From assembly GCF_019084075.1 (NCBI RefSeq), contig NZ_JAHREN010000001.1, positions 558,001-622,000 of the forward strand: a stretch of DNA of 64,000 nt, in the 5' to 3' direction. Each line of letters starts with the position of its first letter. Within the stretch, counting starts at the first letter, position 1. The translations under genes and the position numbers were made by a program. Of the stretch, positions 47,097 to 56,111 are shown one piece after another. Source of the DNA: Siccirubricoccus sp. G192 (GTDB lineage: Bacteria; Pseudomonadota; Alphaproteobacteria; Acetobacterales; Acetobacteraceae). The notes below the pieces were generated by a model. That model worked only from the letters and a program-made list of their open reading frames with translations. It had not been told where the DNA came from and did no database searches.

Positions 47097-47139
47097 CTAC
47101 AACGGCGTGCCGAATTGATGGTTCGGCACGCCGCTGTAG
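47097..47139. terminator. long hairpin after the secreted protein gene
   Basis: CGGCGTGCCGAA (47103-47114) and TTCGGCACGCCG (47122-47133) are perfectly complementary over 12 bp with a 7-base loop. With one mismatch, the stem extends to 18 bp (47097-47139). No T-run follows. It lies 28 bases after the stop codon and upstream of the fluoride riboswitch, so it may terminate the upstream transcript. Confidence 0.55.
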
Positions 47140-47211
47140 CCTGTTGCTTGCAGAGCAGCTTCACGCCTCCGGGCGGTTCCGCCCTGCGGCGATCTGCTCT
47201 AGACTCCCCCC

Positions 47212-47264
47212 CGCAGGGGATGGGGTCCCCCCTTCAACCGCCGAAGAGGCTGATGACTCCTGCT
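47212..47264 (+). promoter_or_regulatory. fluoride riboswitch (crcB motif)
   Basis: The conserved crcB-motif blocks are present in order: AGGGGATGGGGTCCCCCC (47215-47232), then AACCGCC (47236-47242), then GGCTGATGACTCCTGC (47248-47263). These give P1, the pseudoknot pairing and the invariant CUGAUGACUCCU strand. It is 120 bases upstream of the crcB start. In known cases fluoride binding turns on expression of fluoride exporters. Confidence 0.9.
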
Positions 47265-47382
47265 GCGCGCGGCCAGGGCCGGGCGGGCGGGAGCATGACC
47301 GGCACGGAGCCGGTCGCGACCCCGCTCCTTCTTCCCACGGCTGGTCCCGCGCGCTGGACGAGACCGCGCCGGAGGAGACGCC

Positions 47383-47796
47383 GTGCCCATGACCTATGCC
47401 TGGATCGCCTTCGGCAGTGCGCTCGGCGGCGTTGGCCGCTACTGGCTCGCGCTCGCCATGGCCCGCGCCACCGGGCCGGATTTCCCCTGGGGGACCATCC
47501 TCATCAATATCCTGGGTTCCCTGCTCATCGGCTTCTTCGGCGTGCTGACGGCGTCCGGCGGGCGCCTGGTGGTGCCGCCGGATATCCGGGTCTTCGTCAT
47601 GGTCGGGATCTGCGGCGGCTTCACCACCTTCTCCTCCTTCAGCCTGCAAACGCTGGACCTGCTGCGCGACGGCCGGGTCGCCCAGGCGTTGGGGAATATC
47701 GGCCTCTCGGTGCTGCTCTGCCTGGTGGCCGTGGCCGCGGGCCACTATGCCGCCACGGCGCTGAACCTGGCCCAGGCCGCGGGGCAGGAGGGATGA
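47383..47796 (+). CDS. crcB: fluoride channel CrcB/Fluc
   Basis: Small dual-topology membrane protein of 137 aa that exports fluoride as a dimer. Four membrane segments and the family motifs GGVGRYWLA, GTILINILGSLLIGF and GICGGFTTFSSFSLQ are visible; the last holds the TTFSSF phenylalanine/threonine track. GGAGGAG lies 5 bases before GTG at 47383, which is chosen over ATG at 47389. The upstream riboswitch and the ATGA overlap with the stress-protein gene define a fluoride-response unit. Confidence 0.93.
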   Translation: MPMTYAWIAFGSALGGVGRYWLALAMARATGPDFPWGTILINILGSLLIGFFGVLTASGGRLVVPPDIRVFVMVGICGGFTTFSSFSLQTLDLLRDGRVAQALGNIGLSVLLCLVAVAAGHYAATALNLAQAAGQEG

Positions 47797-48614
47797 GCGA
47801 CATGCCCCGCCACGTCCTGGCCGTGCTCGGCCAGCCCCGGGCGGCGGCCGCCGTGCTCGGTGCCGCCGGCGATCTCGCGTTGCTGCTCGGCGCGGCGGTC
47901 GAGGCGCTGGTGGTCCGCTGCCCGCCCGAGGCGACAATCCTGCCGACCGAGGAGATCCTGACGGAGGCCGAAAGGGCGGCGCTGGAGGTCGGGGAGCGGC
48001 AGCGCATTGCCAGCCTCCGCGGCCTCTTCGATGCCTGGGCGGCGCGGGCCGGCGGCCCCGCGGCGGCCTGGGCCGAAACCGCGGGCGATGCGGGCGGGAT
48101 CGTCGCCGAACGCGGCCGGCGTTCCGACCTCCTCGTGCTGGAGCGGCCGGCGCGCCGGAACCGGCCGCCCGGCCGGGAGGCGCTGCACGCCGCCCTCTTC
48201 GCGACCAGCCGCCCGGTCCTGCTGGTTCCCGCCGATTCCCTGGATACCCTTGGCCGCCGCGTCGCCATCGCCTGGAAGGATGACCGGCGCGCGGTCAAGG
48301 CCGTGTTGGCCGCGATGCCGGTGCTGGAGCGCGCGGAGCGGGTCTTCGTGCTGGCCGGGGTGAGGGAGGGCGCGCCCCCGCCGGCGCTGCCGCCGGTGCT
48401 GGCCGAGCATGGCGTATCCGCGGAGATCCATCCCCTGGCCCTCGGCCCGCGTGGCACCTTCGGGGCGGCGCTGCTGGCGGCGGCGCGCGGCCTCGGGGCG
48501 GATCTGCTGGTGATGGGCGCCTATGCCCATAGCCCGCTCAGCGAACTCATCCTCGGCGGCGTGACGCGGCATGTCCTGGCGGAGACCGGCATCCCGGTGC
48601 TGATGCGGCACTGA
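47793..48614 (+). CDS. universal stress protein
   Basis: A 273-aa UspA-type protein. The second half has the full domain: VAIAWKDDRRAVKAVLAA and the ATP-binding GAYAHSPLSELILGGVTRH near the C-terminus. The first half is a degenerate copy ending ERPARRNRPPGREALHAAL, so the protein is a tandem Usp. It is translationally coupled to crcB (ATGA), suggesting it is induced by fluoride. Confidence 0.87.
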   Translation: MSDMPRHVLAVLGQPRAAAAVLGAAGDLALLLGAAVEALVVRCPPEATILPTEEILTEAERAALEVGERQRIASLRGLFDAWAARAGGPAAAWAETAGDAGGIVAERGRRSDLLVLERPARRNRPPGREALHAALFATSRPVLLVPADSLDTLGRRVAIAWKDDRRAVKAVLAAMPVLERAERVFVLAGVREGAPPPALPPVLAEHGVSAEIHPLALGPRGTFGAALLAAARGLGADLLVMGAYAHSPLSELILGGVTRHVLAETGIPVLMRH

Positions 48615-48870
48615 ACGAAGGCGATGCGGCCGGCCTGCCCGGCCAGCTTGGGTGGGGCGCCGCGGCCATGCGGGCCCTGTTCCACCGCGTCGCGATCGGG
48701 GCGCCCACGCCCCGCCACGGCTCCGTCGGCGCCGGCACGCGCCCTGATCGCGTGGCCCTGATGGCGGTGGCGCCGCGCGGCCCGTGCGGTCCTTGCGGGT
48801 GGTGCGCGGCGCGCTTCATAGTCGGGCGGAGAACAGGGCCGCCATCCACCAAGGCGGCCCGAAGGGAGAC

Positions 48871-50519
48871 ATGTCCATGCTGGGCCTGATGCAGGACCGA
48901 CCGCTGCTCATCTCCTCCATCCTGGAGCATGCGGCGCGCAACCATGGCGGCGCGCGGATCGTCAGTGCCCGGGCGGATGGCACGCTGGCGCGCCATACCT
49001 GGCCGGAGATCGCCACCCGTGCCGCGCAACTCGCGCATGCCCTGACGCAACGCGGCGTCCAGCCCGGCGAGCGCATCGCCACCCTGGCCTGGAACGAGCA
49101 CCGGCACCTGGAGGCCTATTACGGCGTCTCCGGCATGGGCGCGGTGCTGCATACGGTGAATCCGCGGCTCTTTCCGGACCAGATCGCCTTCATCCTGGCC
49201 GATGCCGGGGATACCCACCTGCTCATCGACCCGACCCTGCTGCCGGTGCTGGAAGGCATTGCGGAGCGGCTGCCGCCCAGTCTCCGCGCCGTGATCCTGA
49301 TGGGCGAGGCGGCGGCGCTGCCGGAAGGGTCGAAGCTGCACGGGAAGGTCGAGGTCCTGGCGCAGGAGGCGCTGCTCGCCGGCCAGCCCGGGCAATTCGA
49401 CTGGCCGGTCTTCGACGAGCGGACCGCCTCCTCGCTCTGCTACACCTCCGGCACCACGGGGCAGCCGAAGGGCGTGCTCTACAGCCATCGCTCGACGGTG
49501 ATCCACACCTTGGCGATCCTGCAGAAGGACGTGTTCAACATCGGCGCCGCGGATGTGGTGCTGCCGGTCGTGCCGATGTTCCATGTGAATGCCTGGGGCA
49601 TCCCCTATGCCGCCGCCATGGCCGGGGCCAGCTTGGTGCTGCCCGGCCCGAAGCTCGACCCCACCAGCCTGCACCGCCTCTTCGAGGAGGAGCATGTCAC
49701 CTTCTCGGCCGGGGTGCCCACCATCTGGACCGCATTGCTGCAATGGCTGCGGGCCGACCCCTCCCGGCGCTTCAGCAACCCGCCGCGGCTGGTGGTCGGT
49801 GGCACGGCGCTGCCGGCGGCGATCAATGCCGGCTTCCGCAAGGAATACGGCGTCGACATCCTGCACGCCTGGGGCATGACGGAGACCAGCCCGCTCGGCA
49901 CCACCAATGCCCGCAAGCCCGAGAATGCGGATTGGGACACCGACCGCTTCCTCGACTATGCCCGCAAGCAGGGCCGCCCCCTTGTTCGGCGTGGAGATCC
50001 GGGTGCTGGACAATGCGGAGCAGCCCATCCCGCATGACGGCCTGGCCTTCGGCGAGCTGGAGGTGCGCGGCCCCTGGATCGCCAGCGCCTATTTCAACCG
50101 CAAGGGCGACCCCGCCTTCACCGGGGATGGCTGGTTCCGCACCGGCGACGTGGTGACGGTGGATGAGCTCGGCTGCATCGAGATCGTGGACCGCGCCAAG
50201 GACGTGATCAAATCCGGCGGCGAGTGGATCTCCTCCATCACGCTGGAGAACCTGGTGATGGGCCACCCCGCGGTGCAGGAGGCGGCGGTGATCGCCACGC
50301 CGCATGCGAAATGGGACGAGCGGCCGCTGCTGCTGGTGGTGCCGAAACCCGGCACCACGCCGACCGCCGAGGACATCCTGGGCTATTACGAGGGCAAGGT
50401 GGCGAAATGGTGGATCCCCGATGCCGTGGGAATTCGTGGAGAACCTGCCGCATACCGCCACCGGCAAGCTGTGGAAGGCGGAGCTGAAGGCCCGCTACCG
50501 GGACCGGCCGGCGGAGTAG
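48871..50519 (+). CDS. acyl-CoA ligase, AMP-forming (two one-base frameshifts)
   Basis: ANL-superfamily fatty-acyl or carboxylic-acid CoA ligase, 548 aa after repair. The P-loop CYTSGTTGQPKGVLYSH, GMTETSPLGTTN, and later DGWFRTGDVVTVDE with RAKDVIKSGGEWIS and the catalytic lysine in HTATGKLWK are all present but spread over three frames. The first break is at CTTGTTCGGC (49981), the second at GTGGGAATTCG (50427-50430), each one base too many. The N-terminus MLGLMQDRPLLISSILEHAA resembles medium/long-chain and methylthiopropionate-type ligases. GGGAG precedes ATG 48871. Confidence 0.85.
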
Positions 50520-50595
50520 CGGGCGAAACCCTCGCTTGGCCATTGCCTGGCCGCGATGTTCCGCTAGGCTTCCCAGGTCTGGGGGTAGAACGAGA

Positions 50596-52209
50596 ATGAT
50601 CCATTTCCGCAGAATGGCTGCCGCCGCAGCCCTGTTGGCCTTGGGCTTCGGCACGGCGCCGGCCGGGGCGCAGCAGCCCAAGGTCCTCCGCATCGCCATG
50701 ACGGCGGCGGATGTGCCGACCACCACCGGCATGCCGAACAACGGCTTCGAGGGCATGCGCTTCCTCGGCTATCCGGTCTTCGAATCGCTCTTGGGCTGGG
50801 ACCTCGCCAACAACGATCGCTTGGCGGGGCTGCGCCCGGCGCTTGCCGAACGCTGGGAGCAGGATGCCGCCGACCCGCGCAAATGGCGCTTCCACCTGCG
50901 CCAGGGGGTGCAGTTCCATGACGGCACGCCCTTCAATGCCGATGCGGTGATCTGGAACCTCGACCGCTTCTTCAAGAACGACAGCCCGCAATTCGATGCG
51001 GCCGGCAGCGCCCTGGTGCGCGGCCGCATCCCGGTGATGGGCAGCTACCGCAAGATCGACGACCGCACCATCGAGATGGAGACCACGCGGCCGGTCAGCT
51101 ACTGGCCCTATCTCTCGCTCTATATCCTCTACGCATCGCCGAATTCCTGGGAACAGGCGGGGCGGGACTGGGGCCGCGTCGCCACCCTGCCGGCGGCCGG
51201 GACCGGGCCCTTCCGCATCACCCGCTTCGTGCCGCGGCAGCAGGTGGAGCTCTCGCGCAACGACAATTACTGGGACACGGCCAGCCGCGCGAAGCTGGAC
51301 CGCGTGGTGCTGCTGCCGATGCCGGAGGCGAATACCCGCCTCGCCGCGCTGCGCTCCGGCCAGGTGGACTGGATCGAGGTGCCGCCGCCGGATGCGGTGC
51401 CGTCGCTGCGCGCCGCCGGCTTCCAGATCACCACCGGCAGCTATCCGCATGTCTGGCCCTGGGTCTTCGCCACCGGCAAGGAGGGCAGCCCGGTGCAGGA
51501 CGTGAAGGTGCGCCAGGCGCTGAACTACTGCATCGACCGCGAGGGCATGGTGGCGCTGCTGAGCGGCACGGCCGAGCCCTCTGTCGGCTTCTTCAAGCCG
51601 AACGACCCGAATTTCGGCAACCCGCAGAACCGTTATCGGCTGGATCCTGCGCGCGGCCGGGCGCTGCTGGCCGAGGCGGGCTACACTGCGCAGCGGCCGC
51701 TCCGCATCAAGGTCGGCATCTCGACCAGCGGCTCCGGCCAGATGCAGCCGCTGCCGATGAACGAGTATCTGCAGCAGAGCCTGAAGGAGAATTGCGGCGT
51801 CGAGGTCGGTTTCGAGGTGGTGGAGTGGAACACCCTGCTCGCCGGCCTTCGCTTCGAGCCGACCCAGCCGCAATGGCTGGGGGCGGATGCGCTGAACATC
51901 AGCCTCTATTCCTCCGATCCATCCGCCGTGGCGCGCTGGTTCCTCTCGGCCAATTTCACCCCGCGCGGCTCCAATACCGGGCACTGGCGGGATGAGCAGT
52001 TCGATGCGGCCTTCGCGGCGCTGGAGACGGAGCGGGACCCAGTGAAGATCGCGCAGTTGCTGCGCACCGCGCATGAGCGGCTGGTGGACAATCCGCCCTG
52101 GCTCTGGGTGGTGCACGACCTCAATCCCCGTGCCATGACACGGCGAGTGCGCGGCTTCCAAAGCCCGCAATCCTGGTTCATGGACCTGACGCGGCTGGAC
52201 ATGCAGTAG
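50596..52209 (+). CDS. peptide/nickel-type ABC transporter binding protein (family 5)
   Basis: Exported 537-aa binding protein. The signal IHFRRMAAAAALLALGFGT ends in GAQ. PALAERWEQDAADPRKWRFH, LRQGVQFHDGTPFNADAVIW and AAGTGPFRITRFVPRQQVEL are hallmarks of the DppA/OppA family. No permease or ATPase is near, so it is an orphan here, like the Bug receptors. ATG at 50596 starts the signal; an in-frame codon at 50536 would add a charged stretch in front. Confidence 0.89.
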   Translation: MIHFRRMAAAAALLALGFGTAPAGAQQPKVLRIAMTAADVPTTTGMPNNGFEGMRFLGYPVFESLLGWDLANNDRLAGLRPALAERWEQDAADPRKWRFHLRQGVQFHDGTPFNADAVIWNLDRFFKNDSPQFDAAGSALVRGRIPVMGSYRKIDDRTIEMETTRPVSYWPYLSLYILYASPNSWEQAGRDWGRVATLPAAGTGPFRITRFVPRQQVELSRNDNYWDTASRAKLDRVVLLPMPEANTRLAALRSGQVDWIEVPPPDAVPSLRAAGFQITTGSYPHVWPWVFATGKEGSPVQDVKVRQALNYCIDREGMVALLSGTAEPSVGFFKPNDPNFGNPQNRYRLDPARGRALLAEAGYTAQRPLRIKVGISTSGSGQMQPLPMNEYLQQSLKENCGVEVGFEVVEWNTLLAGLRFEPTQPQWLGADALNISLYSSDPSAVARWFLSANFTPRGSNTGHWRDEQFDAAFAALETERDPVKIAQLLRTAHERLVDNPPWLWVVHDLNPRAMTRRVRGFQSPQSWFMDLTRLDMQ

Positions 52210-52246
52210 CCGCACCCCATCTGCATGGGCAGGGGGAGACCTGCCC

Positions 52247-52444
52247 ATGCACCGCGCCTTGGCCTTGCTGCTGCTGATTCTGCTGCCCGCCTGCACGGGT
52301 TCGGGCGGGGCGCCGCTGTTCCGCGCCGGGGGGCAGTATTCCGGCGTGCCCGACAGCACGGTGGGCGACTGGCGGCAGCCGCAGGGCACGCTCTCGACCG
52401 GCGGCACCATCCGGCTGAACCGGGAGATGCCACCGCGGCTTTAG
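52247..52444 (+). CDS. small lipoprotein
   Basis: A 65-aa protein with a clear type II signal: ALALLLLILLPACTG, lipobox LPAC. The mature 51 residues are Gly/Ser/Thr-rich without recognisable domain. GGGGGAG stands upstream of the ATG. It follows the binding-protein gene by 37 bp. The function is unknown. Confidence 0.7.
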   Translation: MHRALALLLLILLPACTGSGGAPLFRAGGQYSGVPDSTVGDWRQPQGTLSTGGTIRLNREMPPRL

Positions 52445-52547
52445 AGCGTGATCGCTTGAGGTGCTCGCACCGACAAGCATGAATCACGCGATCAAACAAA
52501 GGCCTGGAGCATGATGCGTGAACGAAGGTGAACGTATCATGCTCTAG
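52445..52547. repeat. REP-like palindromic element with two hairpins
   Basis: Immediately after the lipoprotein stop. The first hairpin has GCGTGAT (52446-52452) with ATCACGC (52483-52489) plus an inner GCTTG/CAAGC pair. The second has GAGCATGATGCGT (52507-52519) with ACGTATCATGCTC (52532-52544), one wobble. Base composition is clearly AT-richer than its surroundings. Similar paired palindromes occur as dispersed intergenic repeats in alphaproteobacteria. I see no second copy in the window. Confidence 0.6.
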
Positions 52548-52650
52548 CCCCGAGAGAGGTGGACCGGCCGGGACGGCCGGGGCATTCTCCGCGCCCCTGC
52601 GGCGCCGGTTGTGCGCTGCCAGGCGGATGCAACCGGAGGCATTGGAGCCC

Positions 52651-52902
52651 ATGAGCGACAGCGACAACAGGGAAGCCCGCCGGGCTGCCCGGCTTGGCCG
52701 GGCCGAGGGCGGCACGGGCGGTTCATCCTCCCGCTTCAGCGTCGTGGCGCATGGCGAGAACGTGGTCCTGGTGGATGTCGCCCTGGGGCGGAGCTGGGCG
52801 CTGGCGCTGGATGACAACCATCTGGTCTGGCAGCCGATCGCCTTCGCCGGCCAGGCCGAGCGCGCCCCGCGCGGCGCCGGCGCAAGGGAGGACGAGGACT
52901 GA
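52651..52902 (+). CDS. hypothetical protein
   Basis: An 83-aa protein. A charged N-terminus (SDSDNREARRAARLGRAEGG) is followed by a short beta-rich core (SVVAHGENVVLVDVALGRSW, ALALDDNHLVWQPI) and a disordered tail. GGAGGC and GGAG precede the ATG. No known domain is apparent. Confidence 0.55.
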   Translation: MSDSDNREARRAARLGRAEGGTGGSSSRFSVVAHGENVVLVDVALGRSWALALDDNHLVWQPIAFAGQAERAPRGAGAREDED

Positions 52903-52943
52903 CCGACCAAGTCCCGGTATCAGGGACAGAGGCCGCCCGGCCC

Positions 52944-54074
52944 CTATAGCCAGCCGCCGGCCCGGCGCCGGGCGGTGTGGCCGAGGCGCCGTACCTCCGA
53001 GCCCAGCCGATGGATGCTCGTCCGGCGCGGATCGGGGAGGCTGATCCGCCCGCTTCCCAGCCGTCGCGCCGCCATGGCGCCCATTGCCAGTGCGCCCAGC
53101 CCCACCAGCGCCGCCGCCGTCGCCACGGGATGCAACTGCGCCTCCAGGAACAGGCTGGTCTTGCGGAGCGGCGCGACCGGGCGGGTCAGGCTGTGCTCGG
53201 TGCCGTCCTCGCGCGGGGCCTCCAGGTTGTCGGCGCGGCCCGGCCGCGGTGCCTTTCCCGTGGTCTGGGCCGCATAGCCGATGCCCTGCATCAGCAGGTC
53301 GGTGGTGTGCGGGAAGAGGTTGCCGAACAGCGAGATGGCATGGCCGCCGAAGCCCACCACGATTTCCCGCTTGTGGTGCTCGCAGGCATGCAGGATCGCC
53401 CGGGCGACCAGGCGCGGGTCATAGGCCGGCGGCGGCACGCGGATTCCGGGGCTGTCCAGCAGGTTGCGCCCATGTTCCTGGAAGGCCGTCTCTATGCTGG
53501 AGGGCTTGATGAGCGTCACGCTGATCGGCACTCCATCCCGCGCCAGCTCCATCCGCAGCGCGTCGGTGAAGGCTTTCACGGCGTGCTTGGTGGCGGAATA
53601 GGTGCCCTGCAGGATCATGGCGCGGTCCGACAGCATGCTGCCGAGATTGACGATGGCGCCACCCCGCCCACGCAGCGCCCGTGCCGCGATCAGGGAGCCG
53701 TTGACCACGCCCCAGTAATTCGTCTCGAAAAGCCGGCGCTGGTCCTCGATGGGGGTCCGCTCGATCTCGCCATAGATCGAAGTGCCGGCGTCGTTCACCC
53801 AGGAATCAAAGCCGCCGAAGGCTTCCTCGGCGCGGTTGGCGGCGGCTTCCAGCGCCGCGCGGTCGGCGACATCGGCTACCACGTATTCGGCCTGACCACC
53901 GCGGCGGCGGAGTTCCTCGGCGATTCCCCGCAGCGCGGCTTCGTTGCGGGCGACCAGCACGGTCCTGGCGCCGCGTTCCTGGGCCAGCCGGGCGGTGGCG
54001 AGACCGATGCCCGAGGTGGCGCCGGTGATGACGACGACCTGTTGCGAGAGCGGCTTCAGCCGGAGCTTCGACAT
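52944..54074 (-). CDS. SDR-family oxidoreductase with C-terminal extension
   Basis: A 376-aa short-chain dehydrogenase. TGATSGIG, NDAGTSIYGE (in place of NNAG), NLGSM with the catalytic serine and TYSATKHAVKAF with Tyr and Lys are present. Residues 250-376 form an extension with a hydrophobic stretch (TAAALVGLGALAMGAMAA) that could be a membrane anchor, then an Arg-rich tail. Such long SDRs resemble hydroxysteroid-dehydrogenase-like proteins; substrate unknown. Confidence 0.83.
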   Translation of the reverse strand: MSKLRLKPLSQQVVVITGATSGIGLATARLAQERGARTVLVARNEAALRGIAEELRRRGGQAEYVVADVADRAALEAAANRAEEAFGGFDSWVNDAGTSIYGEIERTPIEDQRRLFETNYWGVVNGSLIAARALRGRGGAIVNLGSMLSDRAMILQGTYSATKHAVKAFTDALRMELARDGVPISVTLIKPSSIETAFQEHGRNLLDSPGIRVPPPAYDPRLVARAILHACEHHKREIVVGFGGHAISLFGNLFPHTTDLLMQGIGYAAQTTGKAPRPGRADNLEAPREDGTEHSLTRPVAPLRKTSLFLEAQLHPVATAAALVGLGALAMGAMAARRLGSGRISLPDPRRTSIHRLGSEVRRLGHTARRRAGGWL

Positions 54075-54191
54075 GGGGCGGTCCTGCCGGGGAGGGGTTG
54101 CAGTTGAACCCCCTCCCACCGCCACGGTTCCCGGCCGTGGGGCCGGAGCCGCCGTTCCGGCCGGGCCGGAGCCCTGCCCGGATTCCGCCGC

Positions 54192-54926
54192 TCAGATCGT
54201 CAGCGTGCCGGTTTTGGCGGCCGCATGGCGCTGCGCCACCTTGTCCCAGTTCACCACATTCCACCAGGCGGCGAGGTAGTCGGGGCGGCGATTCTGGTAT
54301 TTCAGGTAATAGGCGTGCTCCCAGACATCGTTGCCCAGCAGCACCCGGCCGCCTTCCATCAGGGGTGTGTCCTGGTTGGGCCGGCTGGCCAGCGCCAGCT
54401 TGCCGCTGCGGTCCACGGTGACGAAGACCCAGCCGGAGCCGAAGACCCGGCCACCTATGGCATTGAAGTCGGCCTTCAGCTTGTCCATGCCGCCGAGGTC
54501 ACGGTCGATCGCCTGCGCCAATTCGCCGCTGGGCGTGCCGCCGCGCCCCCCCATCACCTCCCAGAACATGGAATGGTTGGCGTGGCCGCCGCCATTGTTG
54601 CGCACCGCGGTCCGCACCGCCTCCGGCACCTCGCCGAGCTTCGCCAGGATCTGCTCCAGCGGCTGCTGCGCGAGCTGGGCATGGTCCTTCAGGGCGGTGT
54701 TGAGGTTGTTCACATAGGCCGCGTGGTGCCGGTCATGGTGGATCTCCATGGTCCGGGCGTCGATATGCGGCTCGTTCGCCGCGGCCGCATAGGGCAGCGG
54801 CGGCAGGGTGAAGGGGCCGGATGGCGCATTCTGGGCCAGGGCCTTGCGGGGCGCGGCCGACAGGCTGGCGGCGGCGAGGCCCGCACTGCCCAGCAACAAT
54901 GCACGACGATGGAGAGCAAGTGTCAT
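54192..54926 (-). CDS. exported Fe/Mn superoxide dismutase
   Basis: Removes superoxide; 244 aa including a signal with a twin-arginine-like start (LHRRALLLGSAGLAAASLSA). Metal ligands sit in MEIHHDRHHAAYVNN, GGHANHSMFWEVMGG and DVWEHAYYLKYQNRRPDYL. The glutamine in the middle (FGSGWVF context) is compatible with either metal; I cannot assign Fe or Mn. Export implies defence against periplasmic superoxide. ATG at 54926 is chosen since a longer form puts an acidic stretch before the signal. Confidence 0.9.
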   Translation of the reverse strand: MTLALHRRALLLGSAGLAAASLSAAPRKALAQNAPSGPFTLPPLPYAAAANEPHIDARTMEIHHDRHHAAYVNNLNTALKDHAQLAQQPLEQILAKLGEVPEAVRTAVRNNGGGHANHSMFWEVMGGRGGTPSGELAQAIDRDLGGMDKLKADFNAIGGRVFGSGWVFVTVDRSGKLALASRPNQDTPLMEGGRVLLGNDVWEHAYYLKYQNRRPDYLAAWWNVVNWDKVAQRHAAAKTGTLTI

Positions 54927-55131
54927 GGTGAATCCTGCCTGGTCTGTTCTTCCGTCGTTATATGCCCAGATGAGGCAGGCGGTGGCCGGGTCCATGTCGG
55001 ACTCCTTCAAATGCCCGGCATGGACCCAGCCGGTTCCCCTTCGGGCCGCCGGTCGGCTGTCATGGCGAAGGCGGAACCGTGCCGGCCAGTCTGCGTTCCT
55101 CCGCTAACGTTTCCCGCCAGCAAGGAGCGAG

Positions 55132-55485
55132 ATGATGAGTGGGGCTGCCAATGACTTTTCCAACGACGCCCGCAAGCTGCGCGACCAGGCCGAGGCTTCG
55201 GCCAACCGGGTCGGCGACGATGCCAAGGAGGAACTCGCCAAGCTGCGCGCGCAGGTCGAGCGTCTGATGCAGGAACGCGTGACACCCGCCCTGGCCGGCG
55301 CCGCCGACACGGTGCAGGACTATGCCACCCGCGCCCGCGACACCATCGAGGACCAAGCCGATGCCATCAGCGAGACGGTGCGGGAGCGGCCGCTGGTCGC
55401 CCTCGGCATCGCCGCCGCCGCCGGCTACCTGATCGGCCGGCTGATGGGCGGCAATACCTACGTTTATCCACGCGACCGCCACTAG
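55132..55485 (+). CDS. DUF883 (ElaB/YqjD-like) membrane-anchored protein
   Basis: A 117-aa protein with a long charged helix (ARKLRDQAEASANRVGDDAK, then LRAQVERLMQERV) and one C-terminal membrane segment (PLVALGIAAAAGYLIGRL). E. coli YqjD and ElaB have this layout and bind ribosomes at the membrane in stationary phase. AAGGAG precedes an ATGATG pair at 55132/55135. The next gene encodes a membrane protein that often accompanies this family. Confidence 0.82.
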   Translation: MMSGAANDFSNDARKLRDQAEASANRVGDDAKEELAKLRAQVERLMQERVTPALAGAADTVQDYATRARDTIEDQADAISETVRERPLVALGIAAAAGYLIGRLMGGNTYVYPRDRH

Positions 55486-55503
55486 GGCGGAACACCGGGA
55501 CGC

Positions 55504-55521
55504 GGCCGGCTTCGGCCGGCC
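55504..55521 (+). terminator. UUCG-type hairpin after the DUF883 gene
   Basis: GGCCGGC, a TTCG loop and GCCGGCC form a very stable hairpin 18 bases after the stop. There is no T-run, so factor-independent termination is uncertain. Confidence 0.45.
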
Positions 55522-55617
55522 CGCGCGAGATCGTCCTTCCCAAGCGTTCCATCGCGGCACGGTCGCCAGGCGGCCGTGCCGGCAGCGATGGCGTTCCAGT
55601 CCGGAGGCCAAGGCGCC

Positions 55618-56053
55618 ATGCGGTTGATCCGCCTGCTGAAACTCGCCGCACAGGCGGAAGCGCTGCGCTGGAAGCGGATGGGCCGCGGCTACGCCATCCA
55701 GGCAGGGCTCGCGGCCGGGGCCGCCCTTGTTCGGCCTCATGCTGATCATCATGCTGCATGTCGCGGCGCTGGTCTGGCTGAGCCGGGGTCAGGGCGGCGT
55801 GGTGGCGGCGCTGATCCTCGGCGCGGTCGACTTGGTGCTGGCCGGGCTGCTGGGCTGGCTGGCGGCGCGCCATGCCGTGGACCCCATCGCGGAGGAGGCG
55901 GAGCGGGTGCGCGACGACGCGCTGCGCCAGGTGGGCGACCAGACCGCGCGGGTCGCCATGATGGCGCCGCTGCTGCGCAGTTCCTCCGCCAAGAAGGGGC
56001 TGATCGGCGCGGCGCTGACCGCGGCGGTGGTTGGGTTGATCGCCAGGCGCTGA
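55618..56053 (+). CDS. holin/YqjE-like membrane protein (one-base frameshift)
   Basis: After repair, a 144-aa protein with an N-terminal amphipathic part (MRLIRLLKLAAQAEALRWKR) and two membrane segments (ALFGLMLIIMLHVAALVWL; VAALILGAVDLVLAGLLGWL), then a charged helix and a final hydrophobic end. The frame breaks at GCCGCCCTTGTTCGGC (55727), one T too many, in the same local sequence as in the acyl-CoA ligase. YqjE-type proteins are commonly found next to DUF883 proteins, as here. Confidence 0.72.
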
Positions 56054-56111
56054 GGGGCTAACGCGGCCCTCCCGGGACAACTGTCCCCAGCACACGACCG
56101 AGGAGCGCCGC

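Noticed and set aside
44441..47164. Long N-terminal extension of ilvD to 907 codons
   Set aside because: The family start [14 protein letters not shown] is at 46297; the extension is antisense to the secreted-protein gene.
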